Origin: Pseudomonas sp. GL-B-19
Lineage (GTDB): Bacteria; Pseudomonadota; Gammaproteobacteria; Pseudomonadales; Pseudomonadaceae
Reading direction: 5' to 3'
Assembly: GCF_019956415.1 (NCBI RefSeq)
Contig: NZ_JAHBDK010000064.1
Coordinates: 62,001-126,000 of the forward strand
DNA length: 64,000 nt
Part shown: positions 40,224 through 48,161 of the stretch, piece by piece
Layout of the letters: each line of letters opens with the position of its first letter
How positions within the stretch are numbered: position 1 is the first letter of the stretch
Position numbers and translations under genes: made by a program
Notes under the pieces: model-generated
The model's input: the letters and a program-made list of their open reading frames with translations, nothing else
Told to the model about the DNA's origin: nothing
Databases searched by the model: none

Positions 40224-41370
40224 GAGGGCTCCTTGCCGGGGCGGCGATGTTCAAAGGGGGAGTGTGCATGCCGGCCAGTGCCGGCAGTAATGTCGCGATC
40301 AGGCCCATCACCATCAGCGCAAAGTACAGCGCGGGGCTGATGAGCTGTAGTTGCAGCAACAGATTCAGAAAAACGATCTCACTCAAACCACGAATATTCA
40401 GCAGCAGGCTTTCCCGCCAACGGCTGGCGCCTTCAAAGGAGGCACCGGCCCAACCGAGACCCAGCCAGTTGCCCAGCAGTTTGCTGGCAATCGGAAACAG
40501 CAGCAGGGCAGCCAGTTGTAGCCAGCTCAGGCTGGTGATGGCGGCGTGTACGTTGATCTGCACGATGCCGAACGTGAGGATCAGCGGAATGGCGATCCAG
40601 GTTTGTAAACGGCTCATCCAGAGCGCAGGTATTGGCCACACCAGCGGCACTTTCAACGCGGCCATGCACAGCAGATAACCGATGCCGAAAATCAGTGCAT
40701 TGAGCTTGAAGTGCTCGGCGACCACCAGCAGAGCGAAGAAGCAGCCGCTGTGCAGCAACGCCTGACGCAAACCGAGCAAACGCAGCAGCACCGGCAGACA
40801 AGCACCGGCCAATGGCAGCAGCAGGCTGCTCACGTGCAGGCTGCCCTGAGCGAGTCCGAACAGCGTCCAGCACGCCAGGTCGATGAGGATCGCGGTCTGC
40901 ACCAGACGCCGGGTGGCGTCTGGTGGGTAGTTGATGTGCCGCAGGTACAAATACAACACCGGGATTGCGGTGATGGCGAATACCAGACCCACTGCCAATG
41001 AACTGATCCACGGCTGTGCTGGCAGCAACCAGACCGCCGTCGCCAGCCCGCCCGCGAACGGAATGCAAAAACTCGGCAGGGCGATTTTCAGGCTCTGGCG
41101 ATCCAGCCGCAGGTCGATCACGTCACTGAGAATGTGCCCTAGCAGCAAGGCAAAGCTCAGGCTGTAGAGATTTTTCAGCCATGTCGGCGAGATCAGTTCA
41201 GCGCCGCTGAGCTGCCAACCGGGTTCGATCCAGAAGTACATCAGCAGCGGCAGGCCGAAAGTTGCCAGCAGCAACTGGCTGACGATGGGGATCAGACCGA
41301 AATGACGACCGACACGGGTGGCCACGGCGAACAACGCGAGGGCCATCAGCCAAAACAGGGCGGTCATCAT
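40210..41370 (-). CDS. Cation/proton antiporter-like membrane protein in the aryl polyene operon
   Basis: A 386-residue protein of about 11-12 helices from the ATG at 41370, which overlaps the exporter stop (ATGA). Helices such as GLVFAITAIPVLYLYLRHINYPP and RGLSEIVFLNLLLQLQLISPALYFALMVMGL resemble the CPA2 (Kef/NapA) Na+/H+ exchanger fold. The conserved ND/DD pair is not obvious: TAILIDLACW has a single Asp. It lacks TrkA-N or C-terminal regulatory domains. A role in powering or balancing export is a guess from operon context. Confidence 0.72.
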   Translation of the reverse strand: MMTALFWLMALALFAVATRVGRHFGLIPIVSQLLLATFGLPLLMYFWIEPGWQLSGAELISPTWLKNLYSLSFALLLGHILSDVIDLRLDRQSLKIALPSFCIPFAGGLATAVWLLPAQPWISSLAVGLVFAITAIPVLYLYLRHINYPPDATRRLVQTAILIDLACWTLFGLAQGSLHVSSLLLPLAGACLPVLLRLLGLRQALLHSGCFFALLVVAEHFKLNALIFGIGYLLCMAALKVPLVWPIPALWMSRLQTWIAIPLILTFGIVQINVHAAITSLSWLQLAALLLFPIASKLLGNWLGLGWAGASFEGASRWRESLLLNIRGLSEIVFLNLLLQLQLISPALYFALMVMGLIATLLPALAGMHTPPLNIAAPARSPRANS

Positions 41371-43709
41371 GCTGCCGGCTCCGCAACCGGAACGTTGTGG
41401 GCATGTCGTCCCGCCCACGGCGCCAGGATGAAACTGAAGGCCAGGCCCAGACTCACCGACAGGCCAAAATTGCTCACGGCCGGCGTGCTGGACACCGCAA
41501 GCAAACCGAACGACAGCCACGTGGTCAGCGCCGCCAGCAAGGTGCCCAGCAGGCTCACTGCCGCGCCGCCGACCTGTTCGCGCATGAGGATCGCGTAATC
41601 GACGCTGATCGCCGTCACCAGCAGCAAGCCAAACAGGCTGAACAGTGTCAACGGTTGCCCCAGCCAGCCGAGACTGGCCAGGCTGCACAGGGCGGCGAGC
41701 AATGGCAGGGCGACGATGCGCAGGGCGCCACCGAGACCGAATGGCAGCATCAACACCAGTACGATTAACGCGCAGGAGGCGAGTTTGAGCTCTGCTGCGC
41801 TGATCTGTGTCGCGGCGAAAACGCTGTTCAATTCACCGAGACGGTCGACCAGTTCGACGCCTGGCAAGTCCAACGCTTGAACGCGTAACAGGCTTGGGTC
41901 GTTCAGGCCTTGCAGGCTGACCATCGCCGCCACGCCACCGTCATCGGTCGGCCCCAGCCACAGTGGGCGATAGGGCTCAGCCAGCGGACCGAGCAGTGCT
42001 GCGTCGATGTCTTCGGCGGGCAAGGCCTGCAATTTCGTCAACTCTGCGTGCAGCGCTTCTGCCGGTACGCCGACGTCGAGCAGCGGCTGCCAGAACTGCG
42101 GCAGTTTGCTCAACGCGTCACGCACTTGCTGCTGATCGCTTGGCTGGCTGACCAGCTGATTCAGCGACAGGTAACCCTGGAGTTTTTCCAGGCCGACCAA
42201 CTGATCCAGGCGCTCGCTCAACGCGGTCTGACGCTCCAGCAACTCCTGCTGATTCGCACCACGCACCAGGAAAAACTGGCTGGTCGGTTGAAAACCGGTG
42301 ATGCGCGCAATGGTCCGGGCTTCGTCCGTCAATTGCTGTGGTGCGCCGATCCACTGGCGAATATCGTTTTTGCTTTCGAGTTGCAGCAGGCCTCCCACGC
42401 AGAAGGCAATCAGCAGTGCCAGCAGTACCGGCGTGTTGAAATGACTGAGCAGTGCCTCACGCAGACTCAGCAACGATTCACAGACGCGCAGTGGCCATTG
42501 CGCCGGACGTATATCCACGCCTTTGAGCAGTGCCGGCAGCAGGCAGACAGCGGACAGATAGGCGCCGAGCAAACCGGCGGCGGAGAACGCGGCGATTTGG
42601 GTCAGGGCCGGGAACGGTGTCCACGCCAGCGCGAGGTAGCCGATGCAACTGGTGATCAGGCTCAACGTCAGGCCCGGCAGCGTCAGCCGCAATGCTGGCC
42701 AGCTGTGCCAGGGTTTCAGGCTCCAGCTTTTCGACAAGTAATGCAGCGGATAGTCGACGGCCACGCCGATCAGGCTGGAACCGAGCACGAGCGTCATCAC
42801 ATGCATATGGCCAAACAGCGCCACGCAGGCCACGGCGCCAAACAGCATGCCCACCAATACCGGAACAAACGCGAGCAATACCCGCCAGCGCCGGAAGGCC
42901 AGCAATAGCAGAGCCAGAATGCCCAGCGTGGCGCCGCCACCGACCCATGTCATCTCGCGGCTGGCTTGTTGCTGACCACTGGCGGCGTAGAGCAAGCCGC
43001 TGGCAGCCAGCAGTTGCACGTCGAACGGAGCCGCTTGTTCTCGGCTGCGTTCAAGCAGGTCGGCCACTTGCAACGGCAGGCTCATGTCAAAGGCATTGCC
43101 GGTGGTTTTTGCCCGCAGCAACACCCAGTTCTTGCCGTCGGCATCGGCGATCAAGGCGCCGCTGCCGATGTCCAGTTGTACGGTGCCGCGTTGTGGCTGG
43201 CTGTTCTGGATGCGCCCGGTCAGGCCCAGCCAGTCATCCTGGCTCGGCACCAGGCTGAACCCGGTGAACGGGTCGAACAGTGCCTGTACCCGCTGCTGGA
43301 TGAAGGCGTCGGGATGTTCAATCAGTTGCTGGCGATCCGCCTTGGACAGCATGGCCAGTCGGCCTTGCAGCAGTTGCGTGCGCAGCGCGGGCAAGTCGGC
43401 TTGCAGAGTCCACTGGACCTTTTCGAACAAACCGCTGGCCTGCCATTGTTCGCCGAGTTTCTGCGCCATGGCGATGGCTTGCTCACGATCTTTATGGCCG
43501 ACCAGCATCAGCAATTCGCGGTTCAGCGGTTCTTGCATGCGTTGTTCTGCACGCAGTTCCAGCGCGTCCGGCGCCGTGCCCGGCACCAGTTCCATCAGGT
43601 TGGCCGACAGCGGTGCGCCGTCACGCCATTGCCAACCGGCGAGCGCAAGCACCGCCAGCAGCAGGATCAGGAACAGCCATGGCAGCCTGCGTTCACTCGG
43701 CAAAGTCAT
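41367..43709 (-). CDS. MMPL/RND-family exporter of the aryl polyene operon
   Basis: A 780-residue inner-membrane exporter with two repeats, each a long periplasmic loop followed by a helical bundle (first loop about 30-245, second about 410-620). The sterol-sensing-like segment GSSLIGVAVDYPLHYLSKSW and its counterpart LLVTAISVDYAILMREQVGG carry the membrane Asp expected for proton relay. Matches ApeM by position and family, and is thought to flip or extrude the aryl polyene lipid. Overlaps the LolA-like gene by 17 nt. Confidence 0.87.
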   Translation of the reverse strand: MTLPSERRLPWLFLILLLAVLALAGWQWRDGAPLSANLMELVPGTAPDALELRAEQRMQEPLNRELLMLVGHKDREQAIAMAQKLGEQWQASGLFEKVQWTLQADLPALRTQLLQGRLAMLSKADRQQLIEHPDAFIQQRVQALFDPFTGFSLVPSQDDWLGLTGRIQNSQPQRGTVQLDIGSGALIADADGKNWVLLRAKTTGNAFDMSLPLQVADLLERSREQAAPFDVQLLAASGLLYAASGQQQASREMTWVGGGATLGILALLLLAFRRWRVLLAFVPVLVGMLFGAVACVALFGHMHVMTLVLGSSLIGVAVDYPLHYLSKSWSLKPWHSWPALRLTLPGLTLSLITSCIGYLALAWTPFPALTQIAAFSAAGLLGAYLSAVCLLPALLKGVDIRPAQWPLRVCESLLSLREALLSHFNTPVLLALLIAFCVGGLLQLESKNDIRQWIGAPQQLTDEARTIARITGFQPTSQFFLVRGANQQELLERQTALSERLDQLVGLEKLQGYLSLNQLVSQPSDQQQVRDALSKLPQFWQPLLDVGVPAEALHAELTKLQALPAEDIDAALLGPLAEPYRPLWLGPTDDGGVAAMVSLQGLNDPSLLRVQALDLPGVELVDRLGELNSVFAATQISAAELKLASCALIVLVLMLPFGLGGALRIVALPLLAALCSLASLGWLGQPLTLFSLFGLLLVTAISVDYAILMREQVGGAAVSLLGTLLAALTTWLSFGLLAVSSTPAVSNFGLSVSLGLAFSFILAPWAGRHAHNVPVAEPAA

Positions 43710-44421
43710 GTTGCTCCGCAGTGCTCAACGGTTGGGCGCTGGTGCTGTCCTGCATACGCAAAAGCGTGCTGTCGCCTTGGGTTTCCAGCAGCTCGATGGT
43801 GCTCACCAATTCGCCACCGGTAATGTTGATCTGATTGAACACCTGCTTGAGCAACAGCGAACGCGGAAGCAACGTCAACTTCCAGTTCTGCGCATCGCCG
43901 CTCATTGAAAGCTCGAAGTCACGCTGCAAGCCGCTACTGTCGCCTTGCAGAACGGCCAGGAACAAGCGGTTCTGCTCGGCGCCTGCACTCTTGCTCGGCA
44001 GCATCTGCCAACCACTGACGTCACGTCGGGCGATGCCTTTGGTGGTGATTCGGTAATCCTGTTGCAACGGGGTTCTTAGCAACCACAGCAGGCCATGATT
44101 TTTCGCGAGGACGAACGTACCCTTGCTGGTCAGCGGCTGGGGCAGGGCGCGCAGGTGTTTTTCCTGGATGAAGTTGCCGTGGATCACATCGGGTTTGGCC
44201 AGCTGATCACTCAACTGCTGCAAATCAAACGCCTGCGCCAACGAAGAAAAACCCAACGCCACCACCAACATGTAGCAGCTGCCGAGCCCGCAAGGCTGCG
44301 TCCGGAGGCGGAGCCGTCGTAAAACCTGAACATGCGGTACGTCTGGGGAAACGCGGGGCGACTGCTGCTCAGTCGAACGCAGGCTGCGCCAGCTGCTACA
44401 GAGGGTTGTGAGCAGGTTCAT
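43693..44421 (-). CDS. LolA-like periplasmic carrier with a REPIN inserted in its signal region
   Basis: Outer-membrane lipoprotein-carrier-like protein (ApeL position), 242 residues as read. The mature part from about FDLQQLSDQL shows the LolA fold motifs GNFIQEKHLRALPQPL and KGTFVLAKNHGLLWLLRTP. Residues 8-50 are not LolA-like: they are translated from a 130-bp REP element. Removing them joins MNLLTTL to LVVALGFSSLAQA, a normal signal peptide. The frame stays open, so the product may have a 43-residue insert, or translation may restart at the ATG at 44271, leaving a short uncharged signal. Overlaps the thioesterase by 4 nt. Confidence 0.78.
   Translation of the reverse strand: MNLLTTLCSSWRSLRSTEQQSPRVSPDVPHVQVLRRLRLRTQPCGLGSCYMLVVALGFSSLAQAFDLQQLSDQLAKPDVIHGNFIQEKHLRALPQPLTSKGTFVLAKNHGLLWLLRTPLQQDYRITTKGIARRDVSGWQMLPSKSAGAEQNRLFLAVLQGDSSGLQRDFELSMSGDAQNWKLTLLPRSLLLKQVFNQINITGGELVSTIELLETQGDSTLLRMQDSTSAQPLSTAEQHDFAE
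44271..44400. repeat. Large REP/REPIN element (gtagcagctggcg type) inside the LolA-like gene
   Basis: Starts tgtagcagctgccgagcccg and ends in the inverse cgcaggctgcgccagctgctaca-like arm; internal acgcag/ctgcgt and gactgctg segments pair as well. The same family is present at 60973-61115. It lies wholly within coding sequence, which is rare for REP elements. Confidence 0.8.
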
Positions 44422-44843
44422 GCGAGCGTCCTTTCGACGGCGTCAGTAAAGACCTTTGGTGACGCCAACTGCATTTCGCGGCTGGCCATGTCGACGGCGA
44501 CCTGCACCGAGCTGGCACGTGTCAGGCGTTCGCCGGTTTCCATGTCACTGATCAGGTAGTTGATCTTCAACCGGTTCTCCCACTCCACCAGATTGGCGCG
44601 CACGTTCAATTTTTGGCCGAACATCGCGCCGCGCACGTACCGCAGTTGCAAGTCGATCACCGGCCAGGCGTAACCCGACTCGGCCATCGCCGTGTAGTTG
44701 TGGCCGATCTTGTCCAGCAGTGCGCAACGGGCAACTTCCAGATATTTGACGTAATGGCCGTGCCAGACCACGTGCATGGTGTCGACGTCAAAGAACGGCA
44801 CGAGGATTTCCGTATCGGTATGAAGCACTCCCTTGCTACGCAT
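44418..44843 (-). CDS. apeK: Hotdog acyl-ACP/CoA thioesterase of the aryl polyene operon
   Basis: 4HBT-type thioesterase of 141 residues with the catalytic segment PFFDVDTMHVVWHGHYVKYLE, where the Asp is the expected nucleophile or base. In APE systems ApeK is thought to release or proofread the polyene chain. Overlaps the lyase gene by 8 nt. Family and position fit; substrate unverified. Confidence 0.87.
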   Translation of the reverse strand: MRSKGVLHTDTEILVPFFDVDTMHVVWHGHYVKYLEVARCALLDKIGHNYTAMAESGYAWPVIDLQLRYVRGAMFGQKLNVRANLVEWENRLKINYLISDMETGERLTRASSVQVAVDMASREMQLASPKVFTDAVERTLA

Positions 44844-46380
44844 GCAGCCTCCAGTGTTGCTCGGCTATTCGTTTCAGGCACAGGCGCAATTCGCCTTCCA
44901 GGGCACGATCTTCGATGACCGGCGGGAAGTCCTTGGCCAGCTGTTCGTGCATGTCGGCCAGGGCCGGCGGCAATGGGCGAGCGTCTTCGGCCTTACCGCG
45001 CAGCCACACGCCTTGGTTGGCGGCGAGCAGGGTCGCGGCGGCGACCTGCTCGGTCAGCTCCAGCACGCGAATCGCATCGCGAGCGGCGATGGTGCCCATG
45101 CTCACTTTGTCCTGGTTGTGGCACTCGGTGGAACGCGAGAACACGCTGGCCGGCATAGTGTTTTTCAGTGCTTCGGCGGTCCAGGCGCTGGTGCCGATTT
45201 GCACGGCTTTAAAGCCGTGGTTGAGCATTGCCCGGTCAGCGCTGGCGCCGGACAAATTGCTCGGCAAGCCATGGTTGTAACGCTCGTCCACCAGCAATGC
45301 GAGTTGACGGTCTAGCAGGTCGGCGACGTTGGCTACCAGGTTCTTCAGGCTGTCCATGGCGAACGCGATGTGGCCGCCATAGAAATGCCCGCCGTGCAGC
45401 ACGCGTTCAGCTTCGGCGTCGATGATCGGATTGTCGTTGGCGCTGTTGAGTTCAATTTCGATGAACGAGCGCAGCCAATTCAGGCTGTCGGCCAATACAC
45501 CGAGGACGTGGGGCGCGCAGCGCAGGGAGTAGCGGTCCTGCAGGCGGTGCAGTGGCGCGGTCGGCGCGTCGATCGCCAGATCCTTGCGCAGCCACGCGGC
45601 GACTTGCATCTGCCCCGGGTGCGGTTTGGCGGCGAACAGGCGCTCGTCGAAGTGTTCAGGATTGCCCTGCAAAGCCACCACGTTCAGCGCGGTGATGCGC
45701 GTGGCCAGTTGCAGCAGATAATCAGCGCGGGCGAAGGCCAGGCAGGCAAGGCCGGTCATCACGGCGGTGCCGTTCATCAAGGCCAGCGCTTCTTTCGGGC
45801 GTAGCACCAACGGCTGCCATCCGAGTTCACGGTGGACGTCGGCCGCGTGTCGGCGCTCGCCACGGAACATCACTTCGCGCTCGCCGGACAGGGTCGCCGC
45901 AACGTAGGACAGCGGCGTCAGATCTCCGCTGGCACCGACCGAGCCTTCTTCCGGGATCAGCGGCAGGATGTCATGTTCGAGAAAGGCTTGCAGGCGTTCC
46001 AGCAGCTCCACGCGCACCCCGGACACGCCATGACACAGCGACTGCAAGCGCGCCGCGAGCACCGCGCGAGTGGCCTGCTCATCGAGCAGTTTGCCCAACC
46101 CGCAACCGTGAAAGGTATACAGATGTCGGGGCAGCGCCTCGACGTGATGCAGCGGCACCGCGACCACGCAAGAATCGCCATAACCGGTGGTCACGCCATA
46201 GATCACGCCTTCCTTGTCCAGCAGGGAGTCGAGGAATCGCGCGCCCTTGGCGATACGCTCGCGGTACGCGGGATCGCCCTGCAACTGCGTCGGCACCTGA
46301 CGGTTGGCCAGGGCCAGTACGTCTTCGATGCGCAAAGGGAGTTCGCCGAAGGTTACCGGCTCATGCGTTGGCGTCGTCAT
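44836..46380 (-). CDS. MIO-type aromatic amino acid ammonia-lyase
   Basis: Histidine/tyrosine/phenylalanine ammonia-lyase family, 514 residues from the ATG at 46380; the 47 codons upstream are shadow. The MIO prosthetic group forms from Ala150-Ser151-Gly152 (GSVGASGDLTPLS) and Tyr61 (YGVTTG) is the catalytic Tyr. The substrate-selectivity pair is Phe90-His91 (LYTFHGCG); from memory HAL has Ser-His, TAL His-Leu, plant PAL Phe-Leu, so the preference is unclear. In this pigment operon it most likely makes cinnamate or 4-hydroxycinnamate as starter. Overlaps the acyltransferase gene by 20 nt. Confidence 0.9.
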   Translation of the reverse strand: MTTPTHEPVTFGELPLRIEDVLALANRQVPTQLQGDPAYRERIAKGARFLDSLLDKEGVIYGVTTGYGDSCVVAVPLHHVEALPRHLYTFHGCGLGKLLDEQATRAVLAARLQSLCHGVSGVRVELLERLQAFLEHDILPLIPEEGSVGASGDLTPLSYVAATLSGEREVMFRGERRHAADVHRELGWQPLVLRPKEALALMNGTAVMTGLACLAFARADYLLQLATRITALNVVALQGNPEHFDERLFAAKPHPGQMQVAAWLRKDLAIDAPTAPLHRLQDRYSLRCAPHVLGVLADSLNWLRSFIEIELNSANDNPIIDAEAERVLHGGHFYGGHIAFAMDSLKNLVANVADLLDRQLALLVDERYNHGLPSNLSGASADRAMLNHGFKAVQIGTSAWTAEALKNTMPASVFSRSTECHNQDKVSMGTIAARDAIRVLELTEQVAAATLLAANQGVWLRGKAEDARPLPPALADMHEQLAKDFPPVIEDRALEGELRLCLKRIAEQHWRLHA

Positions 46381-47308
46381 CGGTCTTCCAGAAAGGGTAA
46401 AAGTTGAACCATTGTTGGGGCACTTCGAGGCAATAGTGACCCAGTCGCTCGGCGTAGCGGGACGCCCACTGATGAATGACCTGTTCACGGTCGCTGCGTT
46501 TCCACACCACGGCCTCGGCAAACGGTTCGAGGCTCACGCGATAATCACCCGACGGTTTCTTCAGGCACATCAACAGATTGATCGGGCATTTCAACAAACC
46601 GGCCAGCAACCACGGCCCCTGAGGGAACGCAGCGCGATGGCCGAGAAAATCCACGGTCACGCTGCGTCCGCCGTGCAGCGGCACGCGGTCGCCGGCAATC
46701 GCCAGCCATTCGCCGCGTTCCAGACGCTCATGCAATTGAAGCATGATCACCGGGTCCAGCTCGCTGACCTGGATCAGCCGCAGGTTGGTCGCGCCGGCCT
46801 CGCCGAGCAAACGGTTGAACTGCTCGGCGTGTTTGGTGTGGACCAGCACGTTCATCGTGACTTTTTCACCGATTTCCGCCAGTGCGCGGCAGACCTCGAG
46901 ATTGCCCAAATGTGCGCCCACCAGCATCTGTCCGCGGCTGCCACGCAGTTGATTGCGCAGCAGTGCCGGGTCGATGATTTCAATCTGGTCGATGCTCAGC
47001 TTGCCGTTCCACACGTCGAGCTTGTCGAGCATGGAGTCGGCGAACGCCATGAACTGGCCGAACACGCGCCAATGGGTAGGGCGCAACTCAGGGCGAGCGC
47101 TCCAGTCGGCGAGATGTTGCTGGTATTGCCAGGCGCTGTGGCGAGCGCTGCGCCCGAACAGGAAAAAGTACAGGACGATGCCGTACAAAATCGGACTCAA
47201 TAGCCGCCGCCCCAGGACTTTGGCGCCGAACGCGGTGAGCTTCATCAGCCAGAAACTGCCTCGCTCCTGGCGGTCAGCCCAGTGCTTCTTGTCTACGTCA
47301 CTGCTCAT
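46361..47308 (-). CDS. LpxL/HtrB-like acyltransferase of the aryl polyene operon
   Basis: A 315-residue lipid A acyltransferase-family protein from the ATG at 47308 (MSSDVDKKHWADRQERGSF), which overlaps the glycosyltransferase stop (ATGA). Motifs MLVGAHLGNLEVCRAL (a variant of the H-x4-E/D site, with HLGNLE), LAIAGDRVPLHGGR and a hydrophobic segment near residue 30-50 place it in the inner membrane. In E. coli a glycosyltransferase and an acyltransferase are, as I recall, one fused ApeJ; here they are separate genes. Confidence 0.82.
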   Translation of the reverse strand: MSSDVDKKHWADRQERGSFWLMKLTAFGAKVLGRRLLSPILYGIVLYFFLFGRSARHSAWQYQQHLADWSARPELRPTHWRVFGQFMAFADSMLDKLDVWNGKLSIDQIEIIDPALLRNQLRGSRGQMLVGAHLGNLEVCRALAEIGEKVTMNVLVHTKHAEQFNRLLGEAGATNLRLIQVSELDPVIMLQLHERLERGEWLAIAGDRVPLHGGRSVTVDFLGHRAAFPQGPWLLAGLLKCPINLLMCLKKPSGDYRVSLEPFAEAVVWKRSDREQVIHQWASRYAERLGHYCLEVPQQWFNFYPFWKTDDDANA

Positions 47309-48039
47309 GCTCGCCACCGTCGCCAGAGGATCACCGGAGCCCGCAGCAACATGCCGAAAAACAGCCGCGTGTGCATGCTGGAAATCAGCACATTGTCGTG
47401 AAACAGGCGAAAGTGCGAGACGCCGTCCAGCGGGTAATGAACCCGGGTCGGCAACCACTGCATCGTCTGATTGCGCCAGGCCAGGCGCACGAGGATGTCC
47501 GAGTCGAAGTCCATGCGCTTGCCGATTTTCGCCGAGTCGACCAGCGCCAGGGTGGGTGGCAATGGATAGACGCGAAAGCCGCACATGGAGTCGCGAATCT
47601 GCAAGGACAGCGTGTTGATCCACACCATCACGTGCGTCAGGTAGCGGGCGTACAAACGACCTTTGGGCACGCTGGCGTCATATTGCGGGTAACCACAGAT
47701 AATCGCGTCCGGGTGGATGCGTGATTGTTCAATGAACAGCGGTACGTCTTGCAGGTCATGCTGACCGTCGGCGTCCACTTGCAACGCGTGGCTGAAACCC
47801 AGGCGTGAAGCTTCGCGCAGGCCGGTCATCACGGCGCCGCCCTTGCCCTGGTTGGTGGCAAGGCGGACCAAGTTGACTCTTTCGCGCTGGGCGAGTTGAT
47901 CGAGGACTCTGGCGCAGGCTGGATCGCTGGCATCGTCCACCAGAATGCACGGCAGGCCACTGGCGATCAGCGCGTCGACCACCGTGGTGATGGCAGTTTC
48001 GTGGTTGTAGACCGGGATGATGGCGCAGGGGTTATGCAT
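47305..48039 (-). CDS. Family 2 glycosyltransferase of the aryl polyene operon
   Basis: GT-A fold enzyme of 244 residues from the ATG at 48039 (MHNPCAIIPVYNHETAITTVV). It has the nucleotide-sugar motifs LVDDASDP, NQGKGGAVMTGL and the D-x-D-like VDADGQHD. The 40 upstream codons read through a REP element and are excluded. It may attach a sugar linking the polyene carboxylate to a lipid anchor, as proposed for APEs. A 122-nt REP-containing gap separates it from the upstream gene, whereas most junctions in the operon overlap. Confidence 0.85.
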   Translation of the reverse strand: MHNPCAIIPVYNHETAITTVVDALIASGLPCILVDDASDPACARVLDQLAQRERVNLVRLATNQGKGGAVMTGLREASRLGFSHALQVDADGQHDLQDVPLFIEQSRIHPDAIICGYPQYDASVPKGRLYARYLTHVMVWINTLSLQIRDSMCGFRVYPLPPTLALVDSAKIGKRMDFDSDILVRLAWRNQTMQWLPTRVHYPLDGVSHFRLFHDNVLISSMHTRLFFGMLLRAPVILWRRWRA

Positions 48040-48070
48040 AGTGGGTAATACCCGATCTACCGAGTTGATC

Positions 48071-48139
48071 CCTTCGCGAGCAGGCTCGCTCCCACATTGG
48101 ATTTTTGAACCCCCTGTGGGAGCGAGCCTGCTCGCGATT
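48071..48139. repeat. REP pair (gtgggagcgagcctgctcgcg type) inside the aryl polyene operon
   Basis: Inverted units cttcgcgagcaggctcgctc and gtgggagcgagcctgctcgc around a spacer of about 20 nt. It is flanked by TATGCAT at 48033-48039 and 48163-48169, at the stop and start of the two neighbouring genes. Confidence 0.87.
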
Positions 48140-48161
48140 GAGTGCGCAGCACTCACCAAAG

